Assembly (NCBI RefSeq): GCF_001083785.1
Contig: NZ_LAVL01000016.1
Location: 35,219-99,218 of the forward strand
Reading direction: 5' to 3'
Length of the DNA stretch: 64,000 nt
DNA from: Nonomuraea sp. SBT364
GTDB lineage: Bacteria > Actinomycetota > Actinomycetes > Streptosporangiales > Streptosporangiaceae
Shown here: positions 1 through 8,773 of the stretch, piece after piece
How the letters are laid out: every line of letters starts with the position of its first letter
Numbering within the stretch: position 1 is the first letter of the stretch
Made by a program: the position numbers and the translations under genes
Notes under the pieces: model-generated
Database searches by the model: none
What the model was told of the DNA's origin: nothing
Seen by the model: the letters and a program-made list of their open reading frames with translations, nothing else

Positions 1-421
1 CCTCCTGCGACCGGCCCGGATCCGCGGCGGCCTTCCGGCAGAGGGGGCTCCCGGCCGGGGCCCGGGAGCGTTCCCGGCCGCCGACGGAACCGGCCCGCCG
101 AACCGCCCGGCACCACGGCCGCGCCCGCCGGGGAGGCGCGTACGGGACGCGCTCGGGCGGCCTCCCGGCGGTGAGATGCCGGCCGCGCGGCAGGAGGCGC
201 CGGCGGGCCGTGGCCGTGCGGGGCGGCGCCCAGCACCCCGCGCAGCCCGCCGCGCAGCCCGCCGAGGTGGGGCCCGGGCCGATGGCCGGGCCCCACCCGT
301 GCCGCCGTGGCCCGCCGCGCGCCGATCCCGTGATCGCGCCCGCCCGCAGATCGCCTGAGGTGGGACATCGGCCCGTCACGGCCCGTCGTCCCCTCGACGG
401 GCAATACGAGAAAGCAGCCAC
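1..421. other. Intergenic stretch, no gene supported
   Basis: No reading frame here has convincing protein character; the open frames are Arg/Pro/Ala-rich translations typical of GC-rich non-coding or antisense sequence. The last ~80 bases must hold the promoter of the LuxR gene starting at 422. I see no tRNA, repeat or clear -35/-10 pair. The end of an upstream gene outside the window could lie in the first bases. Confidence 0.5.
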
Positions 422-928
422 ATGACAGAGAACCAGAGCGCCAGCAGACGCGTGCTGAGCGGCTTCGGGAAGGTGAGTCCTTTCAACGGGGCGCCAAGTG
501 TCTCCTGGTCCCGGTCATCGGCACTCAAGGACATCGAGGAAGCGATCGAGTTCGTGCGCCACGGTCTGACCCGCCAGCGGGAGGCCTTGCGGATCCTGGA
601 ACGGACGCGCGAGCAGATGTTGCACGAGGGGCCCGTGCTCGGGCCCTGTGAGGCGCGCCAGCACGGGAGCCCGGCGCCGGCCACGGTGACAGGAGCGGAA
701 CGGCACGGGCTCACCAGCCAGGAGATCCGGGTGCTCTCGCTCATCGGGAGGGGCATGTCGAACAGGCAGATCGGCGGCGCCCTCGACATCGCCGAGAAGA
801 CGGTCAAGAACTACGTGCACGCCATCTTCCGCAAGCTCGACGTGCGCAGCCGTACCGAGGCCGCGCTCTTCGCCCTCAGGGAGGGATGGGTGATCGCGGA
901 GGAGTCGCGGCTGCGCGACTCGGGTTAG
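422..928 (+). CDS. LuxR-type DNA-binding response regulator-like protein (orphan)
   Basis: A 168-residue protein with a LuxR/NarL helix-turn-helix in its C-terminal half (about residues 97-160: LTSQEIRVLSLIGRG, then SNRQIGGALDIAEKTVKNYV and IFRKLDVRSRTEAA). The N-terminal ~95 residues are not a receiver domain: no DD/D/K pattern is visible. They contain a charged helical stretch (about 35-70, DIEEAIEFVRHGLTRQREAL), perhaps for dimerisation. No sensor kinase is adjacent, so it is probably a stand-alone regulator; its target is unknown. ATG start at 422 with only a weak upstream purine run. It converges on the lipase gene across a hairpin. Confidence 0.8.
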   Translation: MTENQSASRRVLSGFGKVSPFNGAPSVSWSRSSALKDIEEAIEFVRHGLTRQREALRILERTREQMLHEGPVLGPCEARQHGSPAPATVTGAERHGLTSQEIRVLSLIGRGMSNRQIGGALDIAEKTVKNYVHAIFRKLDVRSRTEAALFALREGWVIAEESRLRDSG

Positions 929-945
929 CGGCCGCACGTGATCCG

Positions 946-984
946 GCGAGGGGGGCGCGGGCGCACGGATCCGGGCCCCCTCGC
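946..984. terminator. Bidirectional hairpin between convergent genes
   Basis: GCGAGGGGG (946-954) pairs perfectly with CCCCCTCGC (976-984) around a 21-base loop. It lies between the LuxR stop (928) and the lipase stop (1007), the expected place for a shared terminator. There is no T-run, as is common in actinomycetes. Confidence 0.5.
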
Positions 985-1006
985 CCGTGCCCTCGGCCGG
1001 GCGGGG

Positions 1007-1993
1007 TCAGGAGGTGATCGGCGCCCCGGCGACAGGCACGACCGGCAGGCAGACCGCCTTCCGCCCGGCGGGCGTGCGCTCGCGCCCGGGGGACAGCGCG
1101 TTCTTCACGTAGTGCAGCGCCCTCGGGTCGTAGATTATGGCGAGGTGCTCGGTCAGGTCGATCGCGCATCCGTCCTGCAGCACGATGTTGCGCACCTCGG
1201 CCCCCGGCCCGGCCGACAGGAACGTCGAGGTGAACGGCGTGGCGATCTCGTCGTAGCGCGTGGCCAGCACCGTGTAGCGAATCCCGGGCATCGTGTCGCC
1301 GCCCCTGTTGAGCTCGACCATGAACTCCGACCCGGTGGCCTGCTGCACCGCCGCCTTGCTGATCACGGCGCCCGCCTGCCGCCTGACGCCGAGGACGTCG
1401 AGCATGCTCATGACTCCGTCGACCGTGGTGCCGTGGTGGGTGGCGGCCAGCGACACGAGCTTGGACACCTTGTTGCGCCAGGGCCTGCGGGCGTCGGCGC
1501 CGCCTTCGTGGCGCAGGTACCAGCGGGGCATCATGCCGCCCTGGGAGTGGCCCACGAGCGCGACCCGGCGGGCGCCGGTGGCCGCGAGCACCCGGTCGAC
1601 GAACCGGGCCAGCTCGCGCCCGGAGCGCCGGATGTCGCCCGTGGCCTTGAGCGGGCTGCCGGGCGGGGCGCCGTAGTTGATCGCGAAGACGCAGTGGCCC
1701 TCACGCTTGAGGTCGGGAGCCATGTAGCGCCAGGAGTTGTAGGCGTTGCCGTAGGTGCCGTGGACGAGCACGACCGGCTCGGGATGGCGGCGGGAGGGCT
1801 CGCACGACCAGTCGTTCGCCCCGGGAGGCGACCGGTCCGGGTCGAGCAGGGAGTAGGCCAGGTGGACCGGGAAGACGCCGCGCGGGTCCGGGACCGCCGC
1901 CCCGGCGGAGGCGGCGGGAGCGGCGGCGACGGCCGTCACGGCGACCAGGCAGAGGGAGGCCGTCACCGTGAGGCCGCGGTTGTGGATGGGCAT
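1007..1993 (-). CDS. Secreted lipase/esterase, alpha/beta-hydrolase fold
   Basis: A 328-residue protein beginning with a Sec signal (basic start MPIHNRG, hydrophobic core, cleavage near PAASAGAAVPD, about residue 32). The mature part is an actinobacterial class 2 type lipase: oxyanion motif VVLVHGTYGN, nucleophile elbow VGHSQGG with Ser150, and a C-terminal DLTEHLAI segment that probably carries the catalytic His. Paired Cys suggest disulfides. It should hydrolyse acyl esters outside the cell. The ATG at 1993 is chosen because the signal peptide begins there; the open frame upstream has no coding character. It sits downstream of the MMPL gene on the same strand and could be co-transcribed, hinting at a lipid substrate. 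Confidence 0.85.
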   Translation of the reverse strand: MPIHNRGLTVTASLCLVAVTAVAAAPAASAGAAVPDPRGVFPVHLAYSLLDPDRSPPGANDWSCEPSRRHPEPVVLVHGTYGNAYNSWRYMAPDLKREGHCVFAINYGAPPGSPLKATGDIRRSGRELARFVDRVLAATGARRVALVGHSQGGMMPRWYLRHEGGADARRPWRNKVSKLVSLAATHHGTTVDGVMSMLDVLGVRRQAGAVISKAAVQQATGSEFMVELNRGGDTMPGIRYTVLATRYDEIATPFTSTFLSAGPGAEVRNIVLQDGCAIDLTEHLAIIYDPRALHYVKNALSPGRERTPAGRKAVCLPVVPVAGAPITS

Positions 1994-2046
1994 GGGATGT
2001 CCTGAAGATCGAGGGCTACACAAGGCAATGCGATGGTAACGGAGAG

Positions 2047-4422
2047 TCAACGACTCCGTGGTGTTCCGGGCAGCAGCACGCCCAGGAGCCGCCGGATGCC
2101 GCGCGGCCGCCGCGCCGGCGGTCCCGGCGGGGGCTCGGCTTCGGAGATGCCGAACCGCTCGTGCAGCCGGGCGAGCGGTGCGGGGGCCCACCAGTTGGCC
2201 GTCCCGGTGAGCCGCATGAAGGCGGGCACGAGCAGGCCGCGGACCAGGGTCGCGTCGACCAGCACGCTGAGCGCCAGGCCGACACCGATGATCTTCAGGA
2301 CCGTGTTGGTGGAGAACGCCAGGAAGCCCGTCGACACCGCGACCGCGAGGGCCGCGACGCTCACCAGCCGCCCGGTCCCCGCGATGCCCCTGACGACGGC
2401 GGCCGTGTGGTCGCCAGTGGCGCGATGATGCTCCCGGATGCGCGACAGCAGGAAGACCTCGTAGTCCACCGACAGCCCGAACGCCACGGTGACGGTGAGC
2501 AGGATGGAGACGACCTCCACGTGGTGCGTCAGGGTGAAGTCGCCCAGCAGCCCGCGCAGGTGGCCGTCCTGGAAGATCGCGACCAGGGCTCCGCAACTGG
2601 CCGTCAGGCTCAGCGCGCCGACGGCGACCGCCTTGACCGACACCAGGACGCCGCCGGTGAACAGGAAGAGCAGCGTCAGGACGGTGATCGCGATGAGGCC
2701 GCCCGCCAGCGGCAGCCGGTTCCTCAGTGCGCCGAGCGTGTCGACGGCCTGCGGGGTCGGTCCGGTGACGAGCCGCGTTCCCGGAGGGCGTACGTCACGG
2801 ACCCGGTCGAGCAGCTCGCGGGCGCCCGCCGACTGGGCGTCGTGCGGGCCGGACACGCTGATCAGGGTCGCGGCGCTGCCGTGGAAGCCCTGGGCGAACG
2901 CTTTCCCTTTCGTGTCCTCCGTCTTCTCGGCCGCCTTCGCCGGCGGGTCCTCCGGCGGGCAGGGGGTCTCCTGCGCGGCGGCGCCCCGGTAGACGCCCGT
3001 GGTGGTCCGTACGACGGTCACATCCGGCAGGGCGGCGAGCCGGTGCGCGTACTTCGCCAGCCTCCGGCACCCGGCGGGCCGTGAGCTGTCCAGGTACGGC
3101 AGGACGATGTGGAGATCACGGTCGAAGGGCTGGTCGAAGTCCTGGTGGATGCCGTGCGCCGTCCGGTGGGACTCCGTGTCCGCGGGCAGCACGCGTTCGT
3201 CGGCGATCCCGAAGCGCACCCACAGGAACGGGGCCGCCATCAGCAGCAGGACCAGCGCGCACGAGCCCCCGACGAGCACCGGCCGCCGGGTCGAGAGGGC
3301 CGCGATGCGCCGCCAGGCCGCGCTCTCCGGCACCGGGCGGCGGTGCGCGGACCGCCGCAGCCACGCGAAAGGGTCGCCGCCGCTGATGCGCTCGCCGACC
3401 ACGGCGAGCAGGGCCGGCAGGATCAGCATCGTCGCGGCCGCCGCCATGAGCACGACGATGATCGTGGTCAGGGCGAGCGAGCGCAGCACCCCCAGGGGGA
3501 GGACCAGGAGGTTGGCGGTGGCGAGCGCCACCGTGAGCGCCGAGAACAGGACCGTGTGCCCGGCGCTGGCCATGGCCCGCTCGACGGCCTGCCGCACCGT
3601 GCACCCACGCGCCAGCTCCTCCCGGTAGCGGGTGGTGATGAAGAGGCTGTAGTCGATGGCGAGCCCGAGCCCGAGCGCGGTGGTGAGGTTGGGCGCGAAC
3701 ACCGACACCGGGGTGAACTCGCTGACCAGCACGAGCGCCGTCAGCGTGCCGACGATCGTGAGGCCGCCGATCGCCAGGGGCAGCAGCGCCGCGTGCACCG
3801 ACCGGAAGGCCACCAGCAGGATCAGCAGGAGCAGCGGGACGGTGACCAGCTCCGCGCGATGCAGATCGTCCTTGGCCAGCCGGAGGAACTGCACCGACGC
3901 CCACGCCGGTCCGGTCGCCGCCACCTTGAGCGAGCCCGCCCGCTCGGCCAGCGGGGGGACGATCCGCTCGGCGGTCCTGGCCGCCCGCGCGTCGTCACCG
4001 GACAGGTCCACGCGGATCAGCGCCGACCTGCCGTCGCGGGCGCGCAGGGCCGGATCGCGGGTCGTCCAGTAGGACTGCACTCCCGACACCCCCGGCCGGG
4101 CCGCGAGCCACCGGTCGAGCCGGCCGGCGGACTTCGCGACGCCCGGGGCGTCGACGCTCTCCCGGGCGGTCACCCGGAGCACGAGATCCGCCGGCTTGAC
4201 GGGGAAGCGCCGCGCCATCACCGCCTCGGCCCGCGCCGCCTGGGTGCCGCGGGCGGTGTAACCGCCGTTGGACAGCCGGCTGTCGAGCTTCAGCGAAGCC
4301 AGTCCCAGGATGACCGTGAGCAGCACGGCGAGGGACAGCAGGCGCCGCCGGTGCCCGACGCACCAGCGCGCGTAGGCGGACAGCGGAACCAGGGACGCAC
4401 CGGGACGACCGTCGGTTCTCAA
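2047..4422 (-). CDS. MMPL-family (RND superfamily) lipid/drug exporter
   Basis: A 791-residue membrane protein with the two-fold MMPL architecture: TM1 near residues 30-50, a soluble porter loop (about 55-180), a five-helix bundle (about 185-345, including the conserved ALGLGLAIDYSLFITTRYRE), a second half with its own loop, and a final bundle with FGLSVDYEVFLLSRIRE. Actinobacterial MMPL proteins export lipids or lipid-conjugated metabolites using the proton gradient. Start: TTG at 4420-4422, preceded by GGAGG at a 6-base spacing; the ATG at 4424-4426 is out of frame. It is divergent from the ACP-led acyl-assembly genes, so export of their product is a reasonable inference. The C-terminal tail is short and Pro/Arg-rich. 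Confidence 0.93.
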   Translation of the reverse strand: MRTDGRPGASLVPLSAYARWCVGHRRRLLSLAVLLTVILGLASLKLDSRLSNGGYTARGTQAARAEAVMARRFPVKPADLVLRVTARESVDAPGVAKSAGRLDRWLAARPGVSGVQSYWTTRDPALRARDGRSALIRVDLSGDDARAARTAERIVPPLAERAGSLKVAATGPAWASVQFLRLAKDDLHRAELVTVPLLLLILLVAFRSVHAALLPLAIGGLTIVGTLTALVLVSEFTPVSVFAPNLTTALGLGLAIDYSLFITTRYREELARGCTVRQAVERAMASAGHTVLFSALTVALATANLLVLPLGVLRSLALTTIIVVLMAAAATMLILPALLAVVGERISGGDPFAWLRRSAHRRPVPESAAWRRIAALSTRRPVLVGGSCALVLLLMAAPFLWVRFGIADERVLPADTESHRTAHGIHQDFDQPFDRDLHIVLPYLDSSRPAGCRRLAKYAHRLAALPDVTVVRTTTGVYRGAAAQETPCPPEDPPAKAAEKTEDTKGKAFAQGFHGSAATLISVSGPHDAQSAGARELLDRVRDVRPPGTRLVTGPTPQAVDTLGALRNRLPLAGGLIAITVLTLLFLFTGGVLVSVKAVAVGALSLTASCGALVAIFQDGHLRGLLGDFTLTHHVEVVSILLTVTVAFGLSVDYEVFLLSRIREHHRATGDHTAAVVRGIAGTGRLVSVAALAVAVSTGFLAFSTNTVLKIIGVGLALSVLVDATLVRGLLVPAFMRLTGTANWWAPAPLARLHERFGISEAEPPPGPPARRPRGIRRLLGVLLPGTPRSR

Positions 4423-4602
4423 CCATTTCCTCCGTGTTCGTCGAGATGAAACGGCGGCGACAATTCATTCTCCATGCCGTGCCATGGAAATCGACGGGAA
4501 CAAAGACACCGGGACTTTCGGCAGAATGGCCGGTGGCGAATGCGGGACCTAAGCTGCCGCCATGGGTGAACAATTCAAGCGCCGCTTTTTCGAAAGGAAC
4601 TC

Positions 4603-4878
4603 ATGGCCGCATTCACGCTGGACCACCTCAACCGCATCCTCGGCCGGGAGCCGGGGGTCCTGGTAGCGGGGCACGAGGTCGACCGCACCTTCGCTGACCT
4701 GGGCGTGGACTCGCTGGCGCTGGTCGAGCTGACCGAGCGCCTCATCGACGAGCACGACATCCCCGCGCCCGGCGACATCCACGAGGAACTGGGCACCCCG
4801 GGCCTCGTCCTCGCCTACGTCAACCGCCATGTCGAAATGCGCCGTGACCACGACGTCGAAGAATGCGCGGGCACCTAG
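4603..4878 (+). CDS. Acyl carrier protein
   Basis: A 91-residue free-standing carrier protein. The phosphopantetheine site is LGVDSLALVEL, with Ser37 as attachment point, followed by the acidic recognition helix II (VELTERLIDEHD). The C-terminal extension VEMRRDHDVEECAGT goes beyond the usual ~80-residue ACP. RBS GAAAGG lies 5-6 bases before the ATG. It heads a same-strand run with an acyltransferase, an oxidase-like enzyme, an SDR, KAS III and an AT, so it is the likely acyl shuttle of that pathway rather than the housekeeping fatty-acid ACP. No 4'-phosphopantetheinyl transferase is nearby. Confidence 0.92.
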   Translation: MAAFTLDHLNRILGREPGVLVAGHEVDRTFADLGVDSLALVELTERLIDEHDIPAPGDIHEELGTPGLVLAYVNRHVEMRRDHDVEECAGT

Positions 4879-4906
4879 TGGCGCCGAAAAGAAGGGGACG
4901 GCGAAC

Positions 4907-6202
4907 GTGAGCAGATTTTCCCGTGGGAGCGACGGCCGCGAGGTGCCGATGGGCCCCGTCGACCGGTTCTTCGTCTCCGGTCTCGGCGGGCTGGTCACCG
5001 ACGAGACGACCATGTACATCGGCGGGATCGTCCGGCTCTCCGGTGCGCCGCCCAGTCTCGGCGAGCTCCGGAGCCTGGTGGCCGCCCAGGCCCGGCGCGT
5101 CCCCGTCCTGAGCTATCGCGTCGACCGCGAGAGGCGCGCCTGGAGCGTGTGCGACGGGTTCACGCCCGCCGACCACGTGGTGGAGCGCCGGCTGACCCCC
5201 GGCGCCGACGTGACGGCCCACGCGCTGGAGGTGATGGCCGAGCCGTTCCGGGCCGACCGGCCGCTCTGGCGGCTGGCGCTCATCCACGGGTACGGCGGCG
5301 CGGGGGAGGACGAGCAGTACACGCTGTGCTACGCCGCCGACCACGCCTACCAGGACGGCATGTCGATCACCGCCACGGTGGAGGCGCTGTTCGGCGGCGG
5401 TTCCCTGCCCGTGCCGCACGCGAAGGAGTACCCCACGGCCATCCGCCCCCGGCGCTGGCCGGCCCCGTCGGACCTCGCCGTCCCCCTGCGGCGGGTGCCG
5501 GTCTGGGAGCCGCTGCGCGGCCCCTTCACCGGGCGGCGGAAGCTGCTGACCTTCCGCTTCGATCAGGACGCGATCAACGCCACCGCCAAGGTGACCGGCG
5601 CGACACGCAACCAGGTGTGCCTGGCGGCCCTGGCCGGGGCGCTGCGGGACTGGGCGCCGGAGGAGTGGACGGCGCCGGTCGGCCCGCGCCGCCGTCACGG
5701 CCTTCCCGTGGCGCTGCCGCTCAGCCTCCGCGCCGGCCGGGGCAGCGGATGCCTCGGCAACCAGGTCACGGGCCTGCACATCCACCTGCCCTGTCACCGG
5801 CCCTCGCCCACGGAGCAGCTTCGCCAGGTCGTCGAGCAGACCGGCATGGAACGCCTGCAACGCCACCGCGAGCTGCATCGCGCACTCCTGCCCCGCCTGC
5901 CCTACGCCGCCGTACGGCCTCTTCTGGCGCGGCTGTTCGATCCGCGCTACACCGCCATGTTCATCACGACCGTGCGGATGGGCCCGCTCCGGATCGGTGA
6001 CCTGCCCATCCGGGACGTCTGGGGAATCCCCCCGCTCCTGCCCGCGCAGCCCCTGATGATCGTGCTCTGCCAGTACCGGGACGGGATCATGCCGTCGCTG
6101 CTGTTCGACACCGCCGTCGAGGGCTGCGACCGGCTCGCCGAGCTGTGGAGCAGGCACGTCAACGTCCTGCACGACGCGGTCACCACGGTTACCGCACGCT
6201 GA
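4907..6202 (+). CDS. WS/DGAT-like acyltransferase (condensation-domain fold)
   Basis: A 431-residue protein resembling wax-ester synthase/diacylglycerol acyltransferases: PLWRLALIHGYG before the active-site region, and LPVALPLSLR and MFITTVRMGP typical of the second half. The active-site motif HHxxxDG appears here as DHAYQDG (residues 145-151): the first His is Asp, while the catalytic second His (146) and structural Asp150 are kept. It should transfer an acyl group from a thioester (perhaps the ACP upstream) to an alcohol or amine. GTG at 4907 is chosen for the AGGGGA ribosome site 8-9 bases upstream; an in-frame ATG at 4829 would overlap the ACP by 50 bases. Confidence 0.8.
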   Translation: MSRFSRGSDGREVPMGPVDRFFVSGLGGLVTDETTMYIGGIVRLSGAPPSLGELRSLVAAQARRVPVLSYRVDRERRAWSVCDGFTPADHVVERRLTPGADVTAHALEVMAEPFRADRPLWRLALIHGYGGAGEDEQYTLCYAADHAYQDGMSITATVEALFGGGSLPVPHAKEYPTAIRPRRWPAPSDLAVPLRRVPVWEPLRGPFTGRRKLLTFRFDQDAINATAKVTGATRNQVCLAALAGALRDWAPEEWTAPVGPRRRHGLPVALPLSLRAGRGSGCLGNQVTGLHIHLPCHRPSPTEQLRQVVEQTGMERLQRHRELHRALLPRLPYAAVRPLLARLFDPRYTAMFITTVRMGPLRIGDLPIRDVWGIPPLLPAQPLMIVLCQYRDGIMPSLLFDTAVEGCDRLAELWSRHVNVLHDAVTTVTAR

Positions 6203-6226
6203 CGAGCACCCGAGCGAGGAGTCTCA

Positions 6227-7978
6227 GTGGACCTGACCACGTTCGTGCGCGGCGGCCTGCCTGACGAGTCGCACGCGCGGCTGCGGGAGGCGATCCCCGC
6301 CGGCTTCTTCGGCTACCCCCGGGGGATGCCGCCGGCGGATCGCCACGCGCTCACCTACGAGCGGTTCCGGCACGCCGGGACGGCCGCGCCGTCCGCCGGG
6401 CGGCTCCTGGCCCGGCCGCCGGAGCTGTGCGCGCTGCTGGAGCGGGCCGCCGTCGCCGACCCGGCGCTCTTCCACGTGATGCTGCTGCACTACACGCTGA
6501 CGCTGGTGCCGATCCTGCGGTTCGGCGACCGGAGCACCGAGCCGGTCCGGCGGCGGCTGGAAGCCATGGACCGCTTCGGCGCGGTGGCCATGACCGAGGC
6601 CGGGCGCAGCAACAGCCATCTGATGCCCGCGACGGTCGCCCGCTTCGACGCCGCCGACCGCTCCTTCGTCCTGACCACGCCCGACCCGGCGGCGGTGAAG
6701 TTCCCCACGACGGCCGGCCATCCGGGCGTCCCCAAGCTCCTCACCGTGTACGCGCGGCTGGTCGACGACGGCGGGGAGCGGGGCGTGTTCCTGTTCCTGG
6801 TCCCGCTCGGCGGCGGCGACGGCGACAGTGACGGTGCGGCCGGCGGTGACGGCGTCCACGTCCTGCCCGCCGCCGACAACCCCGCGCTGTCGCTGGACTG
6901 GGCGGCCGTGCGCTTCGACGGGCTCCGGCTCCCGTTCGAGTCCTGGCTGGCGGCCGGCGCCCGCATCACCGCCGACGGCGTCTTCCACGATCCCCTGGCG
7001 GGGTCGCGGGCCGCCCTGTCGATGTGCGCGGCCCCGTACGTGTGGCGCGGCATCATCGCGGCGGGCGCGGCCGCCTACCGGGCCGGCGCCGCCTCGCTGA
7101 CGCTGCACTCCGTCGACCGCCCCACCCAGGGACGGCTGGCGCCCGGCCGCCCCCTCATCGACCATCGCAACCAGCAGGAGGCCGTCCTGACCGCGCTGGC
7201 CAGGGGTTACGCGCTGACCGCCGTCGCCAACCGCGTCAAGACCGGCGCCGCGTGGTCGGCAGGCGGCTCGGCGTCCGCCTCGACGTGGACGCCGTGGGCG
7301 TCCGTGGACCTCATGCTCCCGCTCCTGAAGGCCGCCGTCACCGACCTCGCCGAGGACACGGCCGGCCTGTGCCGCACGCACTCCGGGGCCCCCGGCTTCC
7401 TCGCCTCCGGCAGGCTCAACGGCTACCGGGGGCTCGCGCACGCCTACCTGAGCGCCGGGGGCGACAACCAGCTCATCCTCTTCGACGTCGCTCGGGCCAT
7501 GGTCGAACGGGACCGCTACGAGCCGCCCGATCCCGGCCAGGGAGTGTTCGACCTCTCCCTCGAAGGCTGCCTCGACGCCGCCCGGGCCCTCGAACTGCGG
7601 CTCGTGGACGAACTGTCCGTACGCGTCACCGCGCCCGGCTCCCTCGGCGACTGGAACCCGCATCTCGCCCTCGCCGCCAGGACGGCGACCGCACTGGCCG
7701 ACCGGGTCATCCTGGAGATCCTCCAGGACGGCCCGCCGCGCCTGCGTCCGGTGTTCCGGTGGTTCGCCCTCGACTGGGCGGAACGCCGCGCCGGCCTGCT
7801 GCTGGACGAGGCGATCGCGGTCCCCCCGCTGATCGGGCGGATCAGGGCCCTGCGCGACGAGCTGTGCGCCGAGCTGATGCCCAGGACACCCGAGCTGGTC
7901 GAAGCCTTCGAACTGCCCGAACTGCACGAACCCCCCGTCTGGAGTACGTCATGGACCTCACCGGCAAGTCAGCACTGA
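6227..7978 (+). CDS. Acyl-CoA oxidase/dehydrogenase-like flavoprotein, probable catalytic Glu lost
   Basis: A 583-residue protein matching acyl-CoA oxidases in layout: a helical N-terminal domain, the flavin-contact segment AVAMTEAGRSNSHL followed by VLTTPDPAAVKFP (compare T-E-x-G-x-G-S-N and TPTPxAAKWW), a C-terminal helical domain, then an ACOX-like second helical domain. In acyl-CoA oxidases the base that removes the alpha proton is the Glu of a YEG(D/E)N motif; here the matching site reads SAGGDN, with Gly411 where the Glu is expected. It may therefore bind FAD and acyl groups without classic alpha,beta-dehydrogenation, or use another base. GTG start at 6227 with GAGGAG upstream. Its 3' end overlaps the SDR gene by 28 bases, indicating coupling. 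Confidence 0.75.
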   Translation: MDLTTFVRGGLPDESHARLREAIPAGFFGYPRGMPPADRHALTYERFRHAGTAAPSAGRLLARPPELCALLERAAVADPALFHVMLLHYTLTLVPILRFGDRSTEPVRRRLEAMDRFGAVAMTEAGRSNSHLMPATVARFDAADRSFVLTTPDPAAVKFPTTAGHPGVPKLLTVYARLVDDGGERGVFLFLVPLGGGDGDSDGAAGGDGVHVLPAADNPALSLDWAAVRFDGLRLPFESWLAAGARITADGVFHDPLAGSRAALSMCAAPYVWRGIIAAGAAAYRAGAASLTLHSVDRPTQGRLAPGRPLIDHRNQQEAVLTALARGYALTAVANRVKTGAAWSAGGSASASTWTPWASVDLMLPLLKAAVTDLAEDTAGLCRTHSGAPGFLASGRLNGYRGLAHAYLSAGGDNQLILFDVARAMVERDRYEPPDPGQGVFDLSLEGCLDAARALELRLVDELSVRVTAPGSLGDWNPHLALAARTATALADRVILEILQDGPPRLRPVFRWFALDWAERRAGLLLDEAIAVPPLIGRIRALRDELCAELMPRTPELVEAFELPELHEPPVWSTSWTSPASQH

Positions 7979-8757
7979 TCACCGGCGCCTCCCGCGGCAT
8001 CGGCCGGGCGATCGCGCTCCGCTTCGCCGGGGCGGGCGCGAACGTCGCCCTGCTCGCCCGGAGCGCGGACGCGCTCGAAGAAGTCGCCGCCCAGGCCGGC
8101 GCCCGGGGCGCCAAGACCCTCACGCTGCCCTGCGACGTCGGCTCTGCCAGCGCGATCGACTCCGCCGTCGCCGAGGCCGTCGACGTCTTCGGCGGCCTGG
8201 ACATCCTGGTCAACAACGCGGGCTCCGTCGGCAGCGCGGGCCCGTTCCTGGAGCTCACCGACGAGGACTGGGCGCACGTGCTCGCCGTCGACCTCACGGC
8301 GGTCAACCGGTTCCTGAGGCTGTTCGGCAGGCACGCCACGGCGCGCGGCAGCGGCTCGGTCGTCAACATCTCCTCCGTCGCGGGGGAGCGGGGCTGCCCG
8401 ATGCTGTCCCACTACGCCGCGGTCAAGGCCGCCATGAACTCCCTCACCCGCACGCTCGCCGCCGAGTGGGCCGCCAGCGGGGTCCGGGTGAACGCCATCC
8501 AGCCGGGCTGGGTGGCCACCGACCTCACCGCGTCCTTCCACGCCGACCAGGGCGCCTCCGAAGCCCTGATGCGGGCCGTGCCCGCCCGGCGCTGGGCGAG
8601 CCCGGAGGAGATCGGCGACGGCGCCCTCTACCTGGCCGGCGACGCCGCCGCCATGGTGACCGGCGCGATCCTGACGATCGACGGCGGCATGGCCGCCTGC
8701 AACGGCGGGCCCGCCATGATCGACCTGCTCGCCCTCGGCCGCGTCGAGATGCCCTGA
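7951..8757 (+). CDS. SDR-family 3-oxoacyl-ACP reductase-like enzyme (FabG-like)
   Basis: A 268-residue classical short-chain dehydrogenase: nucleotide-binding TGASRGIG (residues 11-18), NNAG, and the catalytic Ser/Tyr/Lys set in ISSVAG and HYAAVKAAM; the fold ends with TGAILTIDGG. Arg after the Gly-rich loop suggests NADPH. In this setting the likely reaction is reduction of a beta-keto group on the ACP-bound chain made by the neighbouring KAS III, though other alcohol/ketone substrates are possible. ATG at 7951 is preceded by GGAG and overlaps the oxidase-like gene by 28 bases. About 20 residues after the last conserved motif (CNGGPAMIDLLALGRVEMP) are non-standard. Confidence 0.88.
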   Translation: MDLTGKSALITGASRGIGRAIALRFAGAGANVALLARSADALEEVAAQAGARGAKTLTLPCDVGSASAIDSAVAEAVDVFGGLDILVNNAGSVGSAGPFLELTDEDWAHVLAVDLTAVNRFLRLFGRHATARGSGSVVNISSVAGERGCPMLSHYAAVKAAMNSLTRTLAAEWAASGVRVNAIQPGWVATDLTASFHADQGASEALMRAVPARRWASPEEIGDGALYLAGDAAAMVTGAILTIDGGMAACNGGPAMIDLLALGRVEMP

Positions 8758-8773
8758 ACGCCCGGAGGCGCAC

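Noticed and set aside
171..425. Open frames in the first 420 bases
   Set aside because: Compositions are dominated by Arg, Pro and Ala, with no ribosome site or recognisable motif; typical of chance open frames in very GC-rich DNA.
2161..4449. Long + strand frames opposite the MMPL gene
   Set aside because: His/Gln/Arg-rich low-complexity translations mirroring the codon bias of the real gene.
4829..4906. Upstream ATG start for the WS/DGAT-like gene
   Set aside because: It would overlap the ACP gene by 50 bases and add a non-conserved Lys/Thr stretch; GTG 4907 has a good ribosome site.
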